From contig NZ_BJND01000017.1 of assembly GCF_006539505.1 (NCBI RefSeq), positions 244,645 through 308,644 of the forward strand: a stretch of DNA of 64,000 nucleotides, written 5' to 3'. Positions 1-7,485 of this stretch are shown piece by piece; positions within the stretch are counted from its first letter, which is position 1; every line of letters begins with the position of its first letter. Position numbers and translations under genes: made by a program. Under the pieces are notes generated by a model that did not search any database, was not told the DNA's origin, and worked only from the letters and a program-made list of their open reading frames with translations. This DNA comes from Streptomyces spinoverrucosus (GTDB lineage Bacteria; Actinomycetota; Actinomycetes; Streptomycetales; Streptomycetaceae).

Positions 1-2
1 CG

Positions 3-1241
3 GGCTCCTTCGCCTCGCGGGACACCTGGCAGCTCGACCCGAGTCCGTCGGCCCAGGCCAACCGGTACGCCTACGCCAACGACGATCCGGTCAACGGGAC
101 GGATCCGACGGGGCATGTCTGTGCGTGCGGAGGCGGGAGCACGTACAGCTCTCGGCTGGTGGGCTCCGGGGTGGGGCGGGGCGGCAGGGGCTACGACATC
201 GCTCCGAAGAGACACAACGGCCGCAGTCCGAGCAGCCGGACGCGCACCTCCACCAGCGGCGGCCGCACCACCTCCATCTACCGGGCTCAGGCCCGCAGGA
301 ACCAGATGGAGCTGAAGCGCATCGAGTCCCGCTACTCGGTCCGGCCGAGCACGAGGATTGGCGCGGGCCGAGGGGGTGGAGGTTACCGGGGCTGTACGTA
401 CGGATGCACCACGTACAGCCCGTACCGCGGCAGCGCAACCACCCGCAGCAGCAGCGGAACCACGCGCACCGGCACCACCCGCCCGCCCAAGCCGCCGACC
501 CCGCAGAATCCGAACCGCGGCAAGAACCCGACGCCGGCGCCCACGAGACCTGCCCCCAAGCCGCGCGTCGACGTCGCGCGCATTCAGCAGCGGTCGCTGG
601 ACCGGGCCGTCGTGGTGGGCCAGAGGCTCTTCAAAGACATGGCTCTGGGAACGGCGGCGCCATTCGAGCCGGGTGATCTTAATGCGCTCGATCCGATCGT
701 TGCGCAACCGGCTGCTCCAGCAGGAGGCGGCGAGGTCGCCGTCGAAGGGCCTGACAGCAACCGCAGCAACAGGTGTGATACGGGGGCGGGCTTCAACTCC
801 AAGGGCAACATGGTGTATCTGCCGCGCCGAGAGCATGCAGGTCAGTGTGTTGCGACAGGAGCGTTCGCCAGCCTGACCCTAGCGGATTACACTCCACCTC
901 CCCGGCCAGCCCTGTCTTTCCCATTGCCGGGACTGCTTGACCTGCCAAAGAGAAACCGAGCACGCGGCCACCTCATTGGGTTTGCGATGGGCGGTTCCAA
1001 CAAGGACACTCGGAACTTCGTACCTATGTATCAGAGTGCGAATAACCGCATGTACGCGGAAGCAGAGGAAGTTGTTGTCAAGTCAATCAAGGGTGGTGGT
1101 CGACAGTTCGTTCAAGTCACGCCGGTGTACGGTGATCCGAATTCTGTGATCCCGACCAAGGTCAGATTCATTTCATTCGGAGCGAAGGAAGTTCGGTGTG
1201 AATTCGATAACGTTGCTGCAGCCACATACAGTTGTTGGTGA
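3..1241 (+). CDS. Rhs/YD-repeat polymorphic toxin, C-terminal part (5' end outside window)
   Basis: Partial gene open from the first bases of the window, 412 residues visible. The N-terminal stretch (NRYAYANDDPVNGTDPTG) is the classic end of the Rhs-associated core, after which the variable toxin tip begins. A long Gly/Ser/Thr/Pro-rich linker follows. The last ~130 residues contain RGHLIGFAMGGSNKDTRNFV and then NNRMYAEAE, which resembles the DNA/RNA non-specific endonuclease (Endonuclea_NS_2) fold; the RGH histidine would be catalytic. Rhs proteins normally deliver such tips into rival cells by contact or secretion. The next gene starts 18 bp downstream and encodes a SUKH protein, the expected immunity partner. 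The nuclease assignment rests on motif memory and could be another HNH/NS-type nuclease. Confidence 0.8.
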   Translation, partial: GSFASRDTWQLDPSPSAQANRYAYANDDPVNGTDPTGHVCACGGGSTYSSRLVGSGVGRGGRGYDIAPKRHNGRSPSSRTRTSTSGGRTTSIYRAQARRNQMELKRIESRYSVRPSTRIGAGRGGGGYRGCTYGCTTYSPYRGSATTRSSSGTTRTGTTRPPKPPTPQNPNRGKNPTPAPTRPAPKPRVDVARIQQRSLDRAVVVGQRLFKDMALGTAAPFEPGDLNALDPIVAQPAAPAGGGEVAVEGPDSNRSNRCDTGAGFNSKGNMVYLPRREHAGQCVATGAFASLTLADYTPPPRPALSFPLPGLLDLPKRNRARGHLIGFAMGGSNKDTRNFVPMYQSANNRMYAEAEEVVVKSIKGGGRQFVQVTPVYGDPNSVIPTKVRFISFGAKEVRCEFDNVAAATYSCW

Positions 1242-1259
1242 ACTTGAGATGGAGGAAGA

Positions 1260-1742
1260 GTGTCTTCGGTAGAGCGGCTGAAGGATTTGCTGGGGGTGCC
1301 TCCCCGGGGAAGTGAGAGCGGCGGTTTCGGTGCGATAGAGGCCGCGCTGGGTGTCGAGTTGCCGCAGGAGGTGAAAGGGGTATGTTCCCTCTACGGAGAT
1401 GTGATGATCTCTGATTTCATCTTCGTCTTCGGGCCTGAGTGCATGGTCGAAAAGAGTCTATGGATGAGTGAATTTGTTCGGGAGGGTCATCCTGCGATCC
1501 CGAAAGCTGTGCTACCTGAAGCCGGTGGAATGCTTCATTGGGGACACTCTATCGAAGGGGACCAGTTCTTCCTTGAGGATCAAGGAAGCGGTAAATGGAC
1601 TGTCTCTGCTTTTCGGCGAAACTGGGGAGACTGGTACGAGTCTGATGAGTCCCTCGCCGATTGGCTGGTGGGAGTGTTTGCGGGCCGGTTGGCTGTGGAC
1701 TGGATGCCGGAATGGCCTACTTCGCATTGGTTTGAAGTCTGA
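1260..1742 (+). CDS. SUKH (SMI1/KNR4)-type immunity protein
   Basis: 160 residues, GTG start directly behind a GGAGGAAG ribosome-binding site and 18 bp after the Rhs toxin gene. The position and the SUKH-like layout (ALGVELPQEVKGVCSLYGD, then FIFVFGPECM, then a WTVSAFRRNWGDWYESDESL segment and a DWMPEW tail) suggest a cytoplasmic immunity protein that neutralises the adjacent nuclease tip. It is clearly paralogous to the gene at 5081-5572, sharing MLHWGHSI, FLEDxGSG, WGDWYESD and DWMPEWP. The pairing with the toxin is inferred from adjacency. Confidence 0.75.
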   Translation: MSSVERLKDLLGVPPRGSESGGFGAIEAALGVELPQEVKGVCSLYGDVMISDFIFVFGPECMVEKSLWMSEFVREGHPAIPKAVLPEAGGMLHWGHSIEGDQFFLEDQGSGKWTVSAFRRNWGDWYESDESLADWLVGVFAGRLAVDWMPEWPTSHWFEV

Positions 1743-1770
1743 GGCTGGCCGGTAAGGTGCGCGACGTTGG

Positions 1771-1835
1771 GCACGGTGGGGCTGGTGTCGGGTCTGGCCA
1801 GGCTGGGAGTGGTTTGGGTGTTGCGCTGATCAAGG
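1771..1835 (+). repeat. Relic of the lipoprotein signal-peptide coding region
   Basis: This stretch is closely similar by eye to 4206-4270, which encodes the VGLVSGL hydrophobic core and lipobox of the lipoprotein gene at 4144-4680. Here the frame and the cysteine codon context are lost. A third, poorer copy lies near 4978-5025. This points to duplication of a toxin-immunity-lipoprotein cassette followed by decay. Confidence 0.55.
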
Positions 1836-1877
1836 CGTGCGGCCCGGGCAGACGCACGGAGTGGCGGCGGTAGCGCG

Positions 1878-2150
1878 CGAACGCTGACCTTCGACGACTT
1901 CGAGCGCAAGATCACCGACGGGCGCACGGCGTATACGTACGACTTCCTGGACCGGGTCCAGACCCGCGGCTCGACGAGCTTCACCTACGACCGGAGGCTC
2001 CAACAACCTCGCGGGCGACGGCACCGACACAACAACAGTGCGCCGGAAGGCACGTTGCTCTCCCTGTCCACGGGCACGCCCCGGAAACTGGCCGTCAGGA
2101 ACCAGCACACCGCCCTCGTCGCCGGCCTCAACGCCGCCGTGAGACTGGCC
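1878..2150 (+). pseudogene. Degenerate Rhs/YD-repeat fragment (orphan cassette)
   Basis: Rhs repeat sequence survives in at least three successive reading frames. First RTLTFDDFERK, then AYTYDFLDRVQTRGSTSFTYD, ending about position 1992. After a frame change comes GSNNLAGDGTD. After another comes TLLSLSTGTPRKLAV followed by QHTALVAGLNAA, ending about 2135. These are consecutive parts of an ordinary YD-repeat array, so the fragment is a frameshifted remnant of an Rhs core and not a gene. It separates two SUKH genes, as expected when an older toxin 3' end is displaced by recombination. Confidence 0.75.
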
Positions 2151-2175
2151 TTCCACCTACCCGAAGGGACCTCGT

Positions 2176-2712
2176 TTGCTCCACCCCGCTGTTGCCCGCC
2201 TGTGCGAGTTGCTTCCACCCCCTATCTCCGGCGGGGACGCGGTGGTGTGGGAAGAGGTCGAGCGGACGGCGCGTCTGGTGTTGCCGGCCGACTACCGCGA
2301 GTTCGTGGAGTCGTACGGTGGCGGCGAAATCGACGAGTACCTGTCCGTCAGCACTCCGCCGGTTCCCGGCTCGGCGTACGGGGATCTTCTGGACAGAGTC
2401 GATCCTGCTCTCTCAGACCGGGACCGCGAAGAGTTGGGCGCCCTCTTGCCGGGTAGTGCACGGCCTTCACTGCTGCCTTTTGCGGACTCGGCGAGCAGCG
2501 ATGTCGCGTTCTGGCTGCGCGATGGCGCTCCCGACGACTGGCGGGTGGCCGTCTTCAGGAGGCAGGCGCCGCACGGGATGAACCGCTGGACGGTGTTCGC
2601 GGGCGGTATGGCGTCGTTCTTGGTGGCGGTCATGACCGGCGAGGTGAGCCCTTTCAGCGAACGGCTCTCGGTCGGGGACCGGCATGAGTTCGTGAGCTGG
2701 CGTAACGTGTAA
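2176..2712 (+). CDS. SUKH family immunity-type protein
   Basis: 178 residues. The family signature LPADYREFVESYGGGEIDEYL is near residues 36-56, followed by a beta-rich middle, a WTVFAGGMASFLVAVMTGE segment and a conserved-looking C-terminus. The TTG start is chosen because GAAGGGA lies about 7 bases upstream; no ATG or GTG gives a full domain. The gene sits just after an Rhs remnant, so its original toxin partner is probably lost. The protein is predicted cytoplasmic, with no signal peptide or membrane segment. Confidence 0.75.
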   Translation: MLHPAVARLCELLPPPISGGDAVVWEEVERTARLVLPADYREFVESYGGGEIDEYLSVSTPPVPGSAYGDLLDRVDPALSDRDREELGALLPGSARPSLLPFADSASSDVAFWLRDGAPDDWRVAVFRRQAPHGMNRWTVFAGGMASFLVAVMTGEVSPFSERLSVGDRHEFVSWRNV

Positions 2713-2732
2713 TGACCGGGGCGGCTGGATGA

Positions 2733-2948
2733 ATGAGTTCGATGTCTTCTTTTGAGTCGCTACTGGGCGGGCGGCAGCGACTTCGTCCAGCAGCGCCGCA
2801 ATCATGGCGCGCTGTGGAAGAGTGGCTTGGGCGTGATCTGCCTGCGGACTACAAGGAATTCGTGAACGGCTACGGTGACGCCCTCTGGAGAAAACTAGGT
2901 ACCGTCGCGCACAGCGGTATCCCTCAGCGGATCGGATCCATGCCATGA
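2733..2948 (+). pseudogene. Truncated SUKH gene (N-terminal part only)
   Basis: 71 residues. It begins like a normal SUKH protein with WRAVEEWLGRDLPADYKEFVNGYGD, but after the YGD the expected beta-sheet region is replaced by unrelated residues and a stop. The remaining two thirds of the domain are absent. Its terminal codons overlap the ATG of the next SUKH gene (ATGA), so translational coupling may still occur. The likely origin is recombination between neighbouring paralogues that removed the 3' part. Confidence 0.65.
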
Positions 2949-3544
2949 GTTCAGTTCCGCCTGGCGACCTGGCTCGCCTCTTGTCGGTCATGCCAACCGA
3001 CCAGGGTGAGGACGAGCAGGTCGATTGGGGGGCACTCCGGTCAGCTTGGGGGTTCGGGTTCCCCTCGGACTATGTGGCGTTCATGTCGCACTATGGGGCT
3101 GGGGGCATCGATGATTCATTTTCAGTGCTGGTGCCCAACGCGCCGGACCTCGTTGGCCAAGGGGGCGTCGCGGGCGAGACACGTAACGCCAACGGCTTGT
3201 GGACTGCGGGTACTGCGCATGTCCTGGCCTGGGGAGTGACTGTTGCCGCGGACGTCATCTGCTGGAAAACGGAGCATGAGGATCCCGACCGGTGGCCCAT
3301 CCTTGTCTGGCGGCGTCAGAAGTCCTCGCCGCGGTGGGTCGAATACGACCTGACCATGAGCGGATTCCTGTGTGGGTTGTTTTTCCAGGAGTTCGACGAT
3401 TGCCCGCTGAGCGACTCGACTCTTTGGGGAAGCCGCTCTCCTCGGTTCATCAACAACAGGCAAGAACAGCGACTTTATGACGCCGGAATAGGTCCATGGA
3501 CGGGAAGACCTGATCCCTATGCGGACCTTTCGTTTGACGACTGA
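2945..3544 (+). CDS. SUKH family immunity-type protein
   Basis: 199 residues. The motif FPSDYVAFMSHYGAGGIDDSF near residues 37-57 is diagnostic of SMI1/KNR4 (SUKH) proteins, and a W-rich middle (PDRWPILVWRRQ) and an MSGFLCGLFF helix follow, as is usual. The ATG overlaps the stop of the truncated SUKH fragment upstream, with no strong ribosome-binding site of its own, which suggests coupled translation. No cognate toxin is adjacent; it fits an orphan immunity gene in a polyimmunity array. Confidence 0.75.
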   Translation: MSSVPPGDLARLLSVMPTDQGEDEQVDWGALRSAWGFGFPSDYVAFMSHYGAGGIDDSFSVLVPNAPDLVGQGGVAGETRNANGLWTAGTAHVLAWGVTVAADVICWKTEHEDPDRWPILVWRRQKSSPRWVEYDLTMSGFLCGLFFQEFDDCPLSDSTLWGSRSPRFINNRQEQRLYDAGIGPWTGRPDPYADLSFDD

Positions 3545-3562
3545 CAGGAGGATGGGCCCTCG

Positions 3563-4114
3563 ATGTTTGACTGCAGGTCCGGGTGCCTAGTGCATGTTTC
3601 TCAATTTCGTGAGCTTTTGGGGCGGCCGTTTGTCAACGGTGATGTGGAACAGGACTGGGCGGTGGTCGAGGCGCGTTCCGGCGTGGCTTTCCCTGATGAC
3701 TACAAGTGCTTTGTCACGGCATATGGACCCGGGTGTCTAAATGATCAGTTGTATCTGTTTCACCCCAGAGCGGTCGGCGGGGATGAAAGGCTTCGCCTCG
3801 AGTCGCTTTGGGAGCAGACTTCCTACGCCTACTCGGAGCTGTCCCGGAATGCTCCGGAGCTGTACACGTATTCTGTCCATCCAGAGCCTGGCGGATGTAT
3901 TCCTGTTGCACGCTCGGTGTCAGGAAACCACGTCTTCCTGGCTCCGCCGGATGCTGGATACACGGATTGGTTCGTCATCGTTGAGATGGGGCAGTGGGTG
4001 TTGTTGCGGATGTCGTTCACGGATTTTTTGTGGAAGGCGCTCCGGGGGGAGCTGGAAGTGCCACTGCTCCAAGGCCCACCGACATTCGAGCCAGTAGGCA
4101 CGGTCGAGCCGTGA
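3563..4114 (+). CDS. SUKH family immunity-type protein
   Basis: 183 residues, ATG start 18 bp after the previous SUKH gene behind GGAGGA. The signature FPDDYKCFVTAYGPGCLNDQL followed by LFHP is a strong SMI1/KNR4 match, and MSFTDFLWKALRGE is the usual C-terminal helix. A role as a cytoplasmic immunity protein against a contact-dependent toxin is inferred from family and context. It is most like the minus-strand gene at 5647-6249, sharing LYL(F/S)HP and MSFT(D/E)(F/W)L. Confidence 0.77.
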   Translation: MFDCRSGCLVHVSQFRELLGRPFVNGDVEQDWAVVEARSGVAFPDDYKCFVTAYGPGCLNDQLYLFHPRAVGGDERLRLESLWEQTSYAYSELSRNAPELYTYSVHPEPGGCIPVARSVSGNHVFLAPPDAGYTDWFVIVEMGQWVLLRMSFTDFLWKALRGELEVPLLQGPPTFEPVGTVEP

Positions 4115-4143
4115 TTTCGGCAACTACGTTGAAAGGACGCTTG

Positions 4144-4680
4144 GTGGGGATGTTCTGGGCTCGCCGACGGAGTGTTGTCGGTGGTCGTGCGTCGCAGGTG
4201 GGGGCGGTGGGGCTGGTGTCGGGCCTGATTGTGCTGGGCTTGGCTGGGTGTTCCGCTGGTGAGAGGGCTGGTACTGGCCAGGAGACCGGGGTGGGGCAGT
4301 CGGTGATGCCGTCTGCTTCGGTGTCGGGGACGGGGAAGAGCGGCATGGCTTCGCCTTCCTCCTCGCCCAGTCCGTCCAAGTCGGCGGCGCGTGTGGCTGC
4401 GCCTACGCATACGCCTACGCCGTCGAAGGCTGCTTCCGTGGGGCGGGCGCCGGCTTCTTCGGTGGGGGACGGGGGTTCCGGGGGGTCGGGGGGCTCCGCT
4501 GGTGCGGTGGAGGGAGCCGGTGAGGGTGCCGATGTGCCGCAGAATCCGAACCGGGGGCCGAATCCCGTGCCTGCGCCGCCGCGGCCGTCGCCTACGCCGG
4601 AGTGGAGTTCGGCGGAGTGGGAGCCGGGGGATCCTGTGGAGATGACGGCTCCTGAGGTGGTGCCGTCTGATCAGGGGTGA
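4144..4680 (+). CDS. Proline/serine-rich putative lipoprotein
   Basis: 178 residues from the GTG at 4144, which has GAAAGGA six bases upstream; ATG 4150 is an alternative. Arg-rich N-terminus, then the hydrophobic core VGLVSGLIVLGLAGC with an LAGC lipobox, so the mature protein is expected to be lipid-anchored outside the membrane. The rest is low-complexity Ser/Pro/Gly. A C-terminal PQNPNRGPNPVPAPPRPSP segment closely matches the PQNPNRGKNPTPAPTRPAP linker of the Rhs toxin at the window start, tying the gene to the Rhs locus. No enzymatic domain is visible; function unknown. Confidence 0.6.
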   Translation: MGMFWARRRSVVGGRASQVGAVGLVSGLIVLGLAGCSAGERAGTGQETGVGQSVMPSASVSGTGKSGMASPSSSPSPSKSAARVAAPTHTPTPSKAASVGRAPASSVGDGGSGGSGGSAGAVEGAGEGADVPQNPNRGPNPVPAPPRPSPTPEWSSAEWEPGDPVEMTAPEVVPSDQG

Positions 4681-4683
4681 GGT

Positions 4684-4965
4684 GTGCTGGGGGCTTTCTG
4701 GCGCAAGTCAGAGCTTGAACAGGGTTCCTCGCCAGGTCCAGCCTGCGGCGAGGGCTGTGTCCCGCAGGGGGTTCTGCATTTTCCAGACCCGGATTGCGGC
4801 CAGTGGCGGGTTTCCGTTGCATTCCGTCAGTGCCCGGAGTTCCTGGTGCTCGACGGAGGTGTCACCGAATTCCTGATGGAACTATTGGTGGCGCGGAGGC
4901 TCCCTCGGGGCTGGCCACCACGGGAGCCGCTGTGGCAGTCCATGCCGGAAAGCCCGGTGATATGA
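4684..4965 (+). pseudogene. Probable SUKH C-terminal fragment
   Basis: 93 codons from a GTG. The stretch CGQWRVSVAFRQCPEF followed by FLMELLVARRLP resembles the C-terminal strand-and-helix part of SUKH-type immunity proteins. The N-terminal part carrying the xPxDY motif is missing. It lies between the lipoprotein gene and a further SUKH gene, and is most simply a leftover 3' end of a displaced immunity gene. It could still be expressed as a short protein; evidence is weak. Confidence 0.4.
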
Positions 4966-4977
4966 GCTTTCAAGCAT

Positions 4978-5025
4978 TGGGGCTGGGTGTCGAGTCTGGC
5001 CACGAGTGGTTGGGTGGTGCGTCCG
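4978..5025 (+). repeat. Second relic of the lipoprotein leader region
   Basis: Resembles 1771-1835 and, less well, 4206-4270 (shared core GGGCTGG, TGTCG, GTCTGGCCA). It sits about 55 bp before the SUKH gene at 5081, which is paralogous to the SUKH gene preceding the 1771 copy. This supports duplication of a whole cassette. Confidence 0.4.
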
Positions 5026-5080
5026 ATGTGATTCGACAATGACGTCGATGGGACTCACAGGTGCTGGTCGGGTGATTTAA

Positions 5081-5572
5081 GTGGGCTCAAATCTGGATGA
5101 ACTGCGGCGTATTCTGGGACCGTCTCCCTGGAGTGAAGGGCGAAGTTTCGCGGCCGTTGAGCGTGAGTGGGATATCACGGTCCCTTCCGATGTCAAGGAT
5201 GTCGGTCTCCTGTACGGAGACTGTATGGTGAGCGACTTCTTGTTCATCTTCGGGCCGGCCTCCATGGTTCCGAAAGGTGACTGGATGAGCTCCTATGTGA
5301 GGGAAGGGAAGTCGTGCAAAATCCCGCGGCCTGTGATCCCCGACGCCGATGGGATGTTGCACTGGGGGCACTCGATCGATGGAGACAGGCTTTTCCTTGA
5401 AGATCGCGGAAGTGGATTTTGGACCGTCTCCGCATTTCGTAGGGACTGGGGTGACTGGTACGAATCTGACCTAGCTCTGGCTGACTGGCTCGTGGAAATT
5501 TTCGAAGGGAGGCTGGCTACAGACTGGATGCCTGAGTGGCCTGCCACTCACTCGCTTGAGACGCTTGATTGA
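5081..5572 (+). CDS. SUKH-type immunity protein, paralogue of the toxin-adjacent gene
   Basis: 163 residues from GTG 5081 (weak ribosome-binding site). It aligns along its whole length with the product of 1260-1742: VPSDVKDVGLLYGD versus LPQEVKGVCSLYGD, then FLFIFGPASM, MLHWGHSIDGD, FLEDRGSG, WTVSAFRRDWGDWYESD and TDWMPEWP. It is therefore probably the immunity protein of an earlier or alternative version of the same toxin class. No toxin gene is adjacent now. Cytoplasmic; no signal sequence seen. Confidence 0.72.
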   Translation: MGSNLDELRRILGPSPWSEGRSFAAVEREWDITVPSDVKDVGLLYGDCMVSDFLFIFGPASMVPKGDWMSSYVREGKSCKIPRPVIPDADGMLHWGHSIDGDRLFLEDRGSGFWTVSAFRRDWGDWYESDLALADWLVEIFEGRLATDWMPEWPATHSLETLD

Positions 5573-5646
5573 ACGCGCAGCGGTACCACCCGCCCGTCCT
5601 TAGAGGTCATCTCGTTGGGGCTGTCCCTCCGGTGAGTGGCAGCGCC

Positions 5647-6249
5647 TCACATCCCGCGGTCTGGGCCGTACCAGGGTTCGGGATGATGTTCGCCAGCAGA
5701 CATAGGGAGATGCTGTAGTTTCACAGGGCCTGGATAGAAAGCCGAGCTGTTGGGGCCGGTCATGTCTTCGCCGATCAGGTAGCGATAGAGCCATTCGGTG
5801 AAGCTCATGCGGTGCTCTGCCCAGGTTTCGCCATAGTTGACCACGAGCCTCGTGGCATCGGCGGCTGCGTCAAGGAAGATCGTCTCTCCTCGGTCGGTGC
5901 ACGCGATCGGCCATAGGCCGTTGCGGGTGCCGAAGCTCAGCTCCTCGAGTCCGAAGAGCCGGCGGGGGTCCTCGTCCGCGTCGAGGTCAAGCTCATCCCA
6001 GGGCACTTCTGACCACGCGTGGATGGTGTCCCCGATCCACTGGACCAGGTTCCAGCTCTCGGTCGCGGGGTGGGACAGGTACAGGTGGCCGTTGAGCTTG
6101 ATCGGGGCGTATGCGTCGACGATCACCCGGTAGTCGGGCGGCAGCTGTATGCCGAGATCGGCGTGGAGGCGCTCCCATGCCGACGGCTGTGCATAGCGGT
6201 TCTGGGCCGGTCCAAGCATCGCCATGGTGGCAGCCAGGTAATCGGTCAT
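5647..6249 (-). CDS. SUKH family immunity-type protein (minus strand)
   Basis: 200 residues. LPPDYRVIVDAYAPIKLNGHL then YLSHPATESW is a clear SMI1/KNR4 signature near residues 36-60. A WPIACTDRGETIFLDA segment and an MSFTEWLYRYLIGED helix complete the domain. It is the only SUKH gene of the island on the minus strand and converges on the gene at 5081. Its start lies close to a transposase remnant, which may have brought or inverted it. Confidence 0.78.
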   Translation of the reverse strand: MTDYLAATMAMLGPAQNRYAQPSAWERLHADLGIQLPPDYRVIVDAYAPIKLNGHLYLSHPATESWNLVQWIGDTIHAWSEVPWDELDLDADEDPRRLFGLEELSFGTRNGLWPIACTDRGETIFLDAAADATRLVVNYGETWAEHRMSFTEWLYRYLIGEDMTGPNSSAFYPGPVKLQHLPMSAGEHHPEPWYGPDRGM

Positions 6250-6317
6250 GGGATACCTCGTTGGTATGGGGCGATGCTGAGCAACATGCCAGCGGCAGGG
6301 GGCATCGCCGAAGTGCG

Positions 6318-6612
6318 CTATGGATCATGCCAGCCTTCGATGCCCTTGCGAGCGGTGCGCGGGACGATGCGTCGGGTGCGGAGCCAACGGCGCAGGTGGT
6401 CGTGGTCGTAGCCCTTGTCGGCGTGGAGCTTGGCGGGCCGCCGACGGCGCGGTCCGCAGCGGGAGCGGATCGGCGGGACACCACGTACCAGGGGTTCCAG
6501 GGCCCTGACTGTCATGCGTGTTCGCTGCGGAGATGCCGATGGAGAGGGGCAGACCGGTCCGCTCGGTGATCAAATGGATCTTTGAGCCCTTCTTTCCGCG
6601 ATCTATGGACGC
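6318..6612 (-). pseudogene. IS5-type transposase remnant (frameshifted, truncated)
   Basis: Read on the minus strand, SIDRGKKGSKIHLITERTGL and then ISAANTHDS appear in one frame. After a frame change near position 6510 come RALEPLVRG, KLHADKGYDHDHLRRWLRTR and ARKGIEGW. These are consecutive blocks of an IS5-family DDE transposase. The 5' half and the C-terminal segment with the last catalytic region are missing. No terminal inverted repeats were recognised. It cannot encode an active transposase. Confidence 0.75.
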
Positions 6613-6729
6613 CTGGTGCTGGCCGCCGACGTCACCTGCTGGCTGCGTCCCGACGCCCACACCTCACCGCAGCGGATCCTGTGCCACACCTGCGGACGTG
6701 GCAAGGACCAGCACATCCCCGTCCCCGGC
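6607..6729 (+). pseudogene. IS701-like transposase remnant
   Basis: On the plus strand the codons from 6607 read GRLVLAADVTCWLRPDAHTS, then QRILCHTCGRGKDQHIPVPG. This matches from memory the LVLAVDVSxWLRPDA...RLFCHxxGRG...IPGWP block of a streptomycete transposase family. Only ~40 codons survive, directly abutting the end of the minus-strand IS5-type remnant, so two different insertion sequences have collapsed onto each other here. Confidence 0.55.
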
Positions 6730-6822
6730 CGGCCGACCAAGTCAGCGGTTCATCGCGCTGCGGGGGTTGTCGTAATCTTCGTGACTTCGTGATTTGTGGG
6801 GCAGGGGGAAGGGGAGTCATCG

Positions 6823-7485
6823 GTGATTCAGGTGGTTGTTGTGGATGACGAGCCGTTGGTCCGATCCGGTCTTCGGGCGATCCTCGGCTCCGCCACGGAC
6901 ATCGGCGTGGTGGCCGACTGTGGGGGAGCCGAGGCGGTCATGACAGTCGCGAGGCATCGCCCGGAGGTGGTGCTGCTCGACATCCGCATGCCCGATGTGG
7001 ACGGCCTGACCGTGCTGACGGGCCTTGCCGCCATGACACCGCCCCCGGCGGTCGCGATGCTGACGACGTTCGATGCGGGGGAGTACGTCGACCGGGCACT
7101 GCGCGCGGGAGCGGCGGGCTTCCTGATGAAGAACGCATCCCCCGAGCAATTGCTGCATGCGGTACGGGTACTTGCCGGTGGGGGCAAGGTTCTTGCGCCC
7201 GAGGCCGCGGGCCCTGTCATCGGGGGCTATCTGGCCTCGGCACCGGCGGATGACGCGGCCCGACTGGTGTCGGCCCTGACCGAGCGGGAACGGCATGTGC
7301 TGGCTCTGGTGGGCCGGGGCATGTCCAACCGGGCCATCGCCGGGCGGCTGCACCTGGCCCATGGCACCGTCAAAGACCACGTCAGCGCGCTGCTGGCGAA
7401 GCTTGGCGGTATCAACCGGGTCCAGGCGGCTGTGATCGCCGAACGCGCCGGGATGATCCACCCGTCTTCCGGGGCACGGCGGTGA
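6823..7485 (+). CDS. NarL/DesR-type response regulator
   Basis: 220 residues. Start set at GTG 6823, preceded by AAGGGGAG; upstream in-frame codons add nothing recognisable. The receiver domain spans residues 1-120: acidic pocket VVVDDEP, phospho-acceptor Asp in VVLLDIRMPDVDG, Thr in MLTTFD and Lys in FLMKNAS. A LuxR-type helix-turn-helix (LTERERHVLALVGRGMSNRA, then GTVKDHVSALLAKL) occupies residues 145-205. It is translationally coupled (GTGA) to the histidine kinase that follows, so it is that kinase's cognate regulator. The regulon is unknown. Confidence 0.9.
   Translation: MIQVVVVDDEPLVRSGLRAILGSATDIGVVADCGGAEAVMTVARHRPEVVLLDIRMPDVDGLTVLTGLAAMTPPPAVAMLTTFDAGEYVDRALRAGAAGFLMKNASPEQLLHAVRVLAGGGKVLAPEAAGPVIGGYLASAPADDAARLVSALTERERHVLALVGRGMSNRAIAGRLHLAHGTVKDHVSALLAKLGGINRVQAAVIAERAGMIHPSSGARR

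Noticed and set aside
6607..6822. Small protein gene on the plus strand ahead of the response regulator
   Set aside because: The only similarity is to a transposase fragment, and there is no plausible start; treated as a remnant.
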